Assembly (NCBI GenBank): GCA_947650365.1
Contig: OX393555.1
Location: 9,664,840-9,728,839 of the forward strand
Source of the DNA: Chamaelirium japonicum
Taxonomy: Eukaryota; Streptophyta; Magnoliopsida; Liliales; Melanthiaceae
Direction: 5' to 3'
Length of the DNA: 64,000 nucleotides
Part shown: positions 61,198 to 64,000 of the stretch, one piece after another
How the letters are laid out: each line of letters begins with the position of its first letter
Position numbering within the stretch: position 1 is the stretch's first letter
Program-made: the position numbers and the translations under genes
The notes under the pieces: generated by a model
Told to the model about the DNA's origin: nothing
The model's database searches: none
What the model saw: only the letters and a program-made list of their open reading frames with translations

Positions 61198-61942
61198 TGT
61201 GTAGGTACAAAATCTGGCTAAACGCCCGATTGTGGGATCTGCCAACCTGGCTTGGGCCCATAGAGACAACGGTGGGACCAACCTGCTCTGTTTGAGGCGT
61301 ATGGAGATGATAGTGGGACCCGCCAGCCCTACCTGGGACCCACGGAGATGACAGTGGCATGGGACCCGCCAGCCCTACCTGGTGCCCACGAAAGAAACAA
61401 TGGAACCCGTTAGCCCTGCCTGAGGTCCACGGAAGCAACAGTGGGACCTCTGTCTAGTTAGGGCCCACAGAAACTATTTAGGGTTTGATAAATCTTTCCG
61501 GATATTTACCAAAACCCCAAATATTCTCAACACTCTATAAATAGCAGATCCTATAAATAAACCTTACCGAAATTCATTATTCTCAATTTTACTTTCTGTT
61601 TTTCAGAGCTCTCTGAACCTTCTGGTAATAGAACTCTAGTCAAGCATACTCCACTATCTATCTACTTCTATAAGCACTCCTTGTCCTGTCGAGAGTAACT
61701 TTACATTTTCAGAGTTAGTGGATTTAAAGGTTGTGTTTTACCGCATAGAGATATAGGCTTCAGCCGAACTTCATCACCACATCCTCTGTCAACTCTCTTT
61801 TTCTCTATTTCTGTCTCTCTACTCAATGTATAATATCTGCGCGACAACTCAGTAGAAGAAGACTCAGCACTCTACAGTTCCCCGCACTTAAAACGTACTC
61901 GACCCTCAATCGACTATTGGAGAGAGATCGTACGGCGGCTGT
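61198..61942 (+). repeat. LTR-like repeat R1
   Basis: It starts TGTGTAGGTACAAAATCTGG. Four degenerate copies of a GTGGGACCC..GCCAGCCCTACCTGG unit follow. A TATAAATA box lies at 61536-61543. The leader has CTTCAGCCGAACTTCATCAC (about 61762). It joins directly to R2 with no internal region. Confidence 0.7.
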
Positions 61943-62559
61943 TGTGGGTGGAAAATCTGGCTAACGCCCGACAATGGGACCCGCAGCCCTGCCTGGGGCC
62001 CACGAGCATGACGGTGGAACCCGCAACCCTGATTGGGGCCCACAGAGATGGCGGTGGAACCCACAGCCCTGCTTGGGTCCCACAAACACTATTTGGGAGT
62101 CTGATAAATCCCCCTGGATATTTGCCAAATCTTGGATATTCCCAAATCTCTATAAATAGTAGACCTGACAAATATTCTAGACCGAAAATCATTATTTCAA
62201 ATCTCACTTTCTGTTTTCTACAGCTCCTAAAACCTTTTGGTTTCAGACTCCAGTAAAACCTTCTCCACTCTCTATTCACCTGTGTATGCACTTCTTGGCC
62301 TGTCGAGAGGGGCACAACTTCCTTCAAAGATAGTGGATTCAAATGTTACGTCTTACCGCACAGATCTAAAGGCGTAGGCTTCGGTCAAACTTCATCACCA
62401 CACCCTGTGCAACTCTCTCTCTCTTTCTACCCTAAAGTGTCATCGTGACAGCTCAGTACGTGACAGCTCAGCGCTCTACAACGTGTCACATCCTTGAAGC
62501 TCAACTCTTTTATTGACTGTTGGAGGGGGACTGTACGACGGCCATAATCCTCCCCCACA
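61943..62559 (+). repeat. LTR-like repeat R2
   Basis: TGTGGGTGGAAAATCTGG to TCCTCCCCCACA (TG...CA). It has three copies of the GGGACCC/CAGCCCTGCCTGGGGCCCA unit, a TATAAATA box at 62151-62158 and CTTCGGTCAAACTTCATCAC at about 62379. Collinear with R1 throughout. Confidence 0.75.
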
Positions 62560-63009
62560 GCATAATATCTCTCCACAAATGTTTTGTATTTGAAATTCTT
62601 CTTACTTGTGTTTGTGTTCTTGGTTCTGCGATGCAATAGCAATTGTCGGAGGGCTACATTTGAAAATACTTTCTGAATGTTATTTAATTTTTTTTAAATA
62701 GAGTTATTTAGAAGAAAAAATCTTTTTAAAAATATGTATAAATATAGCAATTGAGGTAAATAACACAATCCCCAGCCGTCGTCGCCTCCGCCCTAGCAGC
62801 TCATAGTCACCTCCGCCTTCGCCCGCGCCTGCGCGACTGTCGGCCGGACTTGAGAGAGATGAAGGCAGAGGGTGGTCTCAAGATTAAAAAATAAGAGAGT
62901 TTTTTCTAAAGTTTTGAGTGGTTAGAGGGGCTGAAGCTCAAATAAAATGTTTCGGTGGGTTTATCCTAATGTGATGTTGGTTAGAGGGGTCTTAGGCTAA
63001 TTGTGGGGG
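62560..63009. other. Intergenic between R2 and R3
   Basis: AT-rich at 62660-62765, then a GC-rich stretch (62770-62870). Nothing recognised. Confidence 0.5.
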
Positions 63010-63850
63010 AAAATCTTCGTGCCGACCCGAAGACCTCGCCTCACCAGTCAATTGGAGTTGAAATGGAAGATCGTTGTTTGATCTGTCGATTGGAGTTGCA
63101 GCTTTTGATATGCTAACAGAGAAGCAACCAGAGAGAATTGACACGAGAAGTGATCTCGGAGTTCAGCCGAAGCCTATGTCTCCGTGCTATAGGGAGCAAC
63201 CCGAATTCACTAACACTTGTTTCGAAGTGACCTCGACAGGCCGAGTGTCACTGAAGTTTCTTTGACTTGTTCAAAGACAAGAAGAAGATCGAGGTGAGGT
63301 AGAGGGTAAGAGGAGATAGAGGTTTCTGAGACAGATATCAGATGATGGCACTGATCTGTTTTCAGAGCTCTGGTTTGAGTTCTGGAGTTTCAGGTTTTGA
63401 AAATCCGATCCTTTTACATTCGAAGGCTCTGCTATTTATAGAATTCTCTGGTGGTAAATGGCGGTTTCTGCTGCAGCATCTGGGGATCCTCCAGGTAAAG
63501 CTGGCGGGCCCCGCTACCGTCTTCTGAGGGATTCCATAGGCTCTTGGTCCCACCAGGCAGGGCCGGTGGGTCCAGCGACAGTCCTCGTGGGCCCACCAGG
63601 CAGGGTCGGTGGGTCCCGTGGTGGTCCTCGTGGGCCCACCAGGCAGGGCCGGTGGGTCCCGCTGTAGTATCTGGGGGCCCACCAGGCAGGGCCGGTGGGT
63701 CCCGTGGTAGTCTCCGGGAGCCCACCAGGCAGGGCCAGTGGGTCCCGTGGTAGTCTCCGGGGGTCCTACCAGGCAGGGCCGGTGGGTCCTGTGGTAGTCT
63801 CCGGGGGCCCACCAGGCAGGGCCAGTGGGTCCCGCTGTTTGGCAACCTTC
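63010..63850 (-). repeat. LTR-like repeat R3, inverted relative to R1 and R2, with an expanded 43-bp minisatellite
   Basis: The minus strand shows the same order as R1/R2: minisatellite (about 63535-63835, six to seven units of GGCCCACCAGGCAGGGCC, GGTGGGTCCC), TATAAATA (plus 63433-63440), then CCTGTCGAG and ATAGGCTTCGGCTGAAC (near 63165-63240), ending near TTTTCCCCCACAA (plus about 63001-63013). Units are 43-44 bp apart (63695, 63738, 63782). The open frames across it are repeat artefacts. Confidence 0.68.
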
Positions 63851-64000
63851 TTACCAAAATTTGCACCCACACTAATAACCCCTTACTAAAATTATATTAA
63901 ATATTATCTAAAATATATTTTAATTTATCGTATTTATCATAGCCTCTACACTAATTTCGAAAAAAATTTAGCTTGTCCTGTAATGGAGCCCTTTCAGTTA
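63851..64000. other. Intergenic, AT-rich, window edge
   Basis: Nothing recognised. Confidence 0.5.

Overview
This window is nuclear DNA from a flowering plant. The evidence is two spliced plant-type transcription-factor genes with GT-AG introns, a plant 5S-bearing Cassandra TRIM, Ty1/copia and Ty3/gypsy-type LTR sequences with tRNA-iMet primer sites, hAT-type MITEs with 8-bp target duplications, and very long AT, GA and CT microsatellites. I cannot name the species. About 95% of the window is intergenic and built of nested mobile elements.

Host genes. (1) 30574-33879 (+): a two-exon class A heat stress transcription factor of 363 aa. Two perfect three-unit heat shock elements and a TATA-like box lie about 600-700 bp upstream of its ATG. 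(2) 56260-59807 (+): a three-exon INDETERMINATE DOMAIN (IDD) C2H2 zinc-finger factor of 398 aa. A long CT tract and a TATA box lie about 100 bp upstream of its ATG. I see no other convincing host gene.

Layout. 1-4.6 kb: microsatellites, a GC-rich foldback and a TIR-like element. 4.6-9 kb: mostly unassigned. 9.0-11.85 kb: a complete non-coding LTR element (minus strand, GTGTC target duplication, perfect iMet primer site, 44-bp minisatellite). 12.3-12.8 kb: hAT MITE. 15.6-17.8 kb: three nested DNA elements. 19.0-21.7 kb: 5'-truncated copia end plus its 3' LTR. 22.07-27.29 kb: probable 5.2-kb gypsy solo LTR, inserted in another LTR-like sequence. 27.7-28.9 kb: 5' end of a minus-strand LTR element. 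29.0-29.6 kb: hAT MITE just upstream of the HSF promoter. 34.9-35.8 kb: gypsy-type LTR fragment.

Between the two genes lies a direct tandem duplication. Copy A is about 36.14-40.24 kb and copy B about 40.24-55.43 kb. Copy A gained a composite TRIM, two small SINE-like insertions, a tandem triplication and a complete TRIM. Copy B was expanded to about 15.2 kb by a LINE (itself carrying a Cassandra), then a hAT MITE, then a 6.5-kb copia element inside that MITE. Each copy preserves empty sites for insertions in the other, so the order of events can be read directly.

After the IDD gene, 61.2-63.85 kb holds two tandem LTR-like repeats and an inverted third copy. All three carry a TATA box and a 43-bp minisatellite of variable copy number.

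All retrotransposon coding regions seen here are broken. All boundaries and similarities were read by eye; no alignment or database search was run.
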